Source: an uncultured Flavobacteriales bacterium (GTDB lineage Bacteria; Bacteroidota; Bacteroidia; Flavobacteriales; Crocinitomicaceae). Taken from it: 8,369 bases of DNA. The position numbers were made by a program, and so were the translations under genes. Shown one piece after another: positions 6,050-8,369 of this stretch. The stretch covers positions 1 through 8,369 of the forward strand of contig CAMPIU010000114.1 in assembly GCA_946886545.1 (NCBI GenBank). The letters are read 5' to 3'. Every line of letters starts with the position of its first letter. The stretch's first letter is position 1. The notes under the pieces were generated by a model that saw only the letters and a list, made by a program, of their open reading frames with translations, had not been told where the DNA came from and ran no database searches.

Positions 6050-7021
6050 ATGAAAAATTACCTGCTTTTTTTTATTCTGTTTTCAATAAACCCTGTCTTT
6101 TCACAGCAAGCAGCACAGTTTTACCAGACTGTAAATGGAGAATATGCTTTTAAGTTTGATGGAAATAGTTGTACACTCTATGAGTTGTCTCGGTATGAGA
6201 CTTACGTTTATCGTAAAGGGGAGCTCACACATGCCGGGGAATTCAAAAAACAATCAGACAGCTTAGGGATCATTTTTTCAAATGGGATATTCGCTATTTC
6301 ATACGATTACAAATATTTCCGGGTGTTGAAGCTGAAGAATGGGAAACCCAAAGATCGCTTGACTTTTCTTGCAAAAAAATTGGAGAATCCTGCAAAAATT
6401 CACGAAGGAATCAATCATGCATTCTGGGATGCGGAATATAGAAAAACGATAGATCAAATCAGCAGAGACTTTCCTCTTTTTAGTGATTACTACTATCGGA
6501 ATGGGTTTGAAGTTTGGAATTCCTTCAACTTTAAACAAGCTCTTCCGGAAGAATTTGAAGCGCTTGCAAACCTGCAGAACGATCTGCTTAGAGATAGTTT
6601 GTCCAATACCAACCTGAAATTGATTGAATTAAATGAATCGATTAACAATCAAATGGATACCTTGACTATTGAACCGCTAAAAAGCAACTTTTTAAGTCAC
6701 CCGCTCTACAATTATGCATATAGTGAATATACAGATCAAATGCTTGAGTCGCTCGCTGAAAAACGCCCCGATTTATTCTTCAGGTTGGCCGATTCACAAT
6801 TCAACGAAAAGAAGTTTATTTTTGATCAGGTTCTTTATGCAAGAAATGCAAATAAAGCCTTAAAAAAATACGACACGGATTCCCCGGTCAAAAAAGAGTA
6901 CCTGAAATACAAACGAAAAGAAAGTTTGAAAGGAGGCTTGATTTTAACGGGTGCAATTTTCCTGGAAAGCGCAATAATTGGCGGCTTGGTTACAGGCATT
7001 GTTTACCTGGTTGCCAATTGA
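6050..7021 (+). CDS. Unrecognised exported protein with C-terminal membrane helix
   Basis: I do not recognise this 323-residue protein. A signal peptide is clear (MKNYLLFFILFSINPVFSQ, cut about S18/Q19). Residues 24-110 look beta-rich, with an opening YQTVNGEYAFKFDGNSCTLYE and alternating strands, possibly a small barrel or lipocalin-like domain. Residues 115-290 are mostly helical and charged, with DSLSNTNLKLIELNESINNQ as a likely amphipathic or coiled segment. Residues 295-321 are a glycine-rich membrane helix (GGLILTGAIF...GIVYLVAN) only two or three residues from the end. The lysine/arginine-rich stretch at 281-294 precedes that helix, the opposite of a normal stop-transfer anchor. It is 60 bases after the CPBP protease gene. 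A -7-like TATAATTG (6030-6037) lacks a clear -33 partner, so it may be read from either a weak own promoter or the upstream one. Confidence 0.8.
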   Translation: MKNYLLFFILFSINPVFSQQAAQFYQTVNGEYAFKFDGNSCTLYELSRYETYVYRKGELTHAGEFKKQSDSLGIIFSNGIFAISYDYKYFRVLKLKNGKPKDRLTFLAKKLENPAKIHEGINHAFWDAEYRKTIDQISRDFPLFSDYYYRNGFEVWNSFNFKQALPEEFEALANLQNDLLRDSLSNTNLKLIELNESINNQMDTLTIEPLKSNFLSHPLYNYAYSEYTDQMLESLAEKRPDLFFRLADSQFNEKKFIFDQVLYARNANKALKKYDTDSPVKKEYLKYKRKESLKGGLILTGAIFLESAIIGGLVTGIVYLVAN

Positions 7022-7166
7022 TTTTTTACATCACAAATCGAACATTACACTGCTTGGTACTAAAACAAATCTCTAATCTTTTGATGTTATTTAAGTCACA
7101 AATTTTGTTTAAAAAGTGAGATATAAAACAATGTGAGCTAACTTGAATAAACGAAAAACAAGCAGT

Positions 7167-7748
7167 ATGGAAACTTCATGGCAACCGATATTGGAGAACG
7201 AGTTAGTACTTCTGCGTCCATTGGAACGCTCCGATTACGAAGAATTATATCAGGTAGCTTCAGATCCCCTGATTTGGGAACAGCATCCGGTTTATAGCAG
7301 ACATAAACGAGAAGAATATGATGTTTTTTTTGAAGAATCATTAGAATTAGGACAGAGTCTGGTAATGATTGATAAAGCAATCAATAAGATCTTTGGAAGT
7401 ACCCGGTTCTACGATTATGATCCGGATAATTCTTCCGTCAAAATTGGAGGCACCTTTTTAGATCGGGCTCACTGGGGAGGAACCTATAATTTTTCAAACA
7501 AACTCTTGCTCCTTGATTATGCATTCCGGTTCGTAAACAAAGTGATCTTCGAAATTGCTGAGGAAAATATTCGTTCCCAAAAAGGAACTTCCAGATTTGG
7601 TGTGGAAGAAACGGGGCATTTTATGAAGGATATTAATGGTGAAGAATATCCTTATATCACGTATGAATTGACTCTCGAAAAATGGGAACAGGCAAAACGG
7701 ATTCACAATAACCGGTCTGTTGACAAGATTACAAAAAAATCCGCGTGA
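7167..7748 (+). CDS. GNAT N-acetyltransferase, RimJ/RimL type
   Basis: This 193-residue soluble protein matches the Acetyltransf_3 branch of the GNAT fold. It opens with LENELVLLRPLERSDYEELYQVASDP (9-34), the usual first strand and helix. Core strands contain IFGSTRFYDYDP (75-86), then IGGTFLDRAHWGGTYN (93-108) leading into the acetyl-CoA helix, NKLLLLDYAF (111-120). VIFEIAEENIRSQKGTSRFG (126-145) is the typical N-x-x-S segment, and NGEEYPYITYEL closes the domain. Members acetylate N-terminal amines of ribosomal proteins, amino groups on small molecules or antibiotics, and the target cannot be read from sequence. I prefer ATG 7167. A frame extension begins at TTG 7143 but adds only a polar MNKRKTSS stretch outside the domain. 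The gene has no same-strand partner within 140 bases upstream. Confidence 0.85.
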   Translation: METSWQPILENELVLLRPLERSDYEELYQVASDPLIWEQHPVYSRHKREEYDVFFEESLELGQSLVMIDKAINKIFGSTRFYDYDPDNSSVKIGGTFLDRAHWGGTYNFSNKLLLLDYAFRFVNKVIFEIAEENIRSQKGTSRFGVEETGHFMKDINGEEYPYITYELTLEKWEQAKRIHNNRSVDKITKKSA

Positions 7749-7826
7749 TCTGAGTGATACAATAAAGTCGGATCAACCTTTGGTGAGTATCAAAGTCATA
7801 AAAAACAGCAATTGATATATATAAAA

Positions 7827-7918
7827 CCTTCGTGTGCCTCGTGGTGAAAAAAATCTGCGTGAAATATCTTGGTGCTTCTGCGCCTCCGCTGTAGCTTTAT
7901 CGCAAGCGTTGTGATAAA
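7827..7918. repeat. Intergenic CACGAAG-type tract ending in a hairpin (copy C)
   Basis: This is a run of loosely repeated 8-10-base units: CCTTCGTGTG, CCTCGTGGTG, TCTGCGTG, TCTTGGTG, CTTCTGCG, CCTCCGCTG. On the minus strand they read CACGAAG, CACGAGG, CACGCAGA and so on. The tract ends in a hairpin at 7896-7918: TTTATCGCA pairs with TGTGATAAA around AGCGT, nine pairs with one G·U. It is of the same general kind as copies A and B but not alignable to them end to end. It lies 78 bases after the acetyltransferase gene. No T-run follows the hairpin. Confidence 0.55.
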
Positions 7919-7993
7919 TAAATAGATGTCAATGTATCGCGAATCACATAGTTCCCCCCAGGAAACCAAGCACATTTTTTAACGTCTTATCCA

Positions 7994-8024
7994 TTTGCCT
8001 GTGGCAGATCATTCCGTAATTTTA
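7994..8024 (+). promoter_or_regulatory. Promoter of the luciferase-like oxidoreductase gene
   Basis: TTTG (7994-7997) is followed after exactly 19 bases by TAATTTTA (8017-8024), matching 5 of 6 fixed positions of TAnnTTTG. This is the best-formed Bacteroidota promoter in the window. The start codon is only four bases past the -7 box, so the transcript should be leaderless or nearly so. Confidence 0.6.
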
Positions 8025-8028
8025 AAGC

Positions 8029-8369
8029 ATGAAAAAAATCACATATTCCGTCTTGGATTTGTCCATGATTACCAAAGACGGCAACGCAGCAACAGCAATT
8101 AAAAGAACGGTAGATTTAGCACAGAAAGCAGAGGAATTAGGGTACGAACGTGTTTGGCTGGCAGAACATCACAATATGGAGTTTATCGCAAGCTCGGCAA
8201 CATCTGTTTTAATCGGTCATGTAGCATCTAAGACAAAACATATCCGTGTAGGTTCCGGCGGAATCATGCTTCCGAATCACGCTCCTTTGGCAATTGCAGA
8301 ACAATTCGGAACATTGGAAACCTTGTATCCCAACCGGATTGATCTGGGGTTGGGCAGGGCCCCGGGAAC
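8029..8369 (+). CDS. LLM-class flavin-dependent oxidoreductase (YhbW-like), N-terminal part
   Basis: The frame is open from ATG 8029 to the window edge (113 codons plus two bases), so the gene is cut off. It is the start of a bacterial-luciferase-like TIM barrel. It opens with [11 protein letters not shown] (4-14), then has a helix with [20 protein letters not shown] (31-50), [17 protein letters not shown] (53-69), [23 protein letters not shown] (72-94) and [15 protein letters not shown] (99-113). These are the hallmark motifs of the YhbW/MsnO8-like subgroup; EHHN and [10 protein letters not shown] line the flavin site in relatives. Members use reduced FMN and oxygen, and the physiological substrate is usually unknown. 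A second in-frame ATG at 8065 would remove the conserved first strand, so 8029 is the better start. A good promoter lies directly upstream. Confidence 0.93.
   Translation, partial: MKKITYSVLDLSMITKDGNAATAIKRTVDLAQKAEELGYERVWLAEHHNMEFIASSATSVLIGHVASKTKHIRVGSGGIMLPNHAPLAIAEQFGTLETLYPNRIDLGLGRAPG

Noticed and set aside
7143..7166. TTG start for the acetyltransferase
   Set aside because: It adds eight polar residues outside the domain, while ATG 7167 leads directly into the fold.
7138..7380. Minus-strand frame opposite the acetyltransferase, and a similar one at 7494-7706
   Set aside because: Both are antisense to well-supported GNAT sequence and show no motifs of their own.

Overview
The window looks like a chromosomal segment from a low-GC member of the Bacteroidota, probably Flavobacteriales and perhaps near Fluviicola; the genus is only an impression. 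Three things support this. Start codons lack Shine-Dalgarno leaders. The best promoters fit the Bacteroidota TTTG / TAnnTTTG pattern. One secreted enzyme ends in a domain resembling a type IX secretion (Por) sorting signal, and short G/C-rich intergenic tracts of CGCAAAG/CACGAAG type are present. Every recognised gene is on the + strand. No tRNA, rRNA, CRISPR array, insertion sequence or phage gene was seen.

Layout. Positions 1-72 are the last 23 codons of a truncated, unassigned gene. Positions 168-1549 are a tight three-gene unit of small soluble proteins: a DinB-like four-helix protein, a DUF1905+YdeI/OmpD-associated protein (4-bp ATGA overlap) and a DUF1801 protein (6-bp gap). Positions 1662-3020 encode a secreted PQQ-dependent sugar dehydrogenase-like enzyme with a C-terminal sorting domain. 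Positions 3110-3460 encode an MmcQ/YjbR-family protein. Positions 3461-3889 are non-coding and hold two composite repeats with the same ends but different hairpin-bearing interiors, followed by a good promoter. Positions 3890-4942 encode an exported WG-repeat protein. After a 258-bp spacer come a CPBP-family intramembrane protease (5201-5989) and an unrecognised exported protein with a C-terminal membrane helix (6050-7021). Positions 7167-7748 encode a RimJ/RimL-type GNAT acetyltransferase. Positions 7749-8028 hold a third, diverged repeat tract ending in a hairpin, then a strong-looking promoter almost abutting the start of a luciferase-like flavin-dependent oxidoreductase (8029 to the window end, truncated).

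How the genes relate. Only the first three genes look like a true operon. The others seem to be separate units divided by spacers of 60-430 bp. The DinB-like, YdeI, DUF1801 and YjbR proteins belong to poorly characterised small-domain families. Their grouping is suggestive but proves no pathway. The CPBP protease beside an exported protein with an odd C-terminal helix is the most tempting possible functional pair, and it is inference only. I did not find a demonstrable new system. The most distinctive sequence-level signal is the composite repeat pair at 3516-3796.
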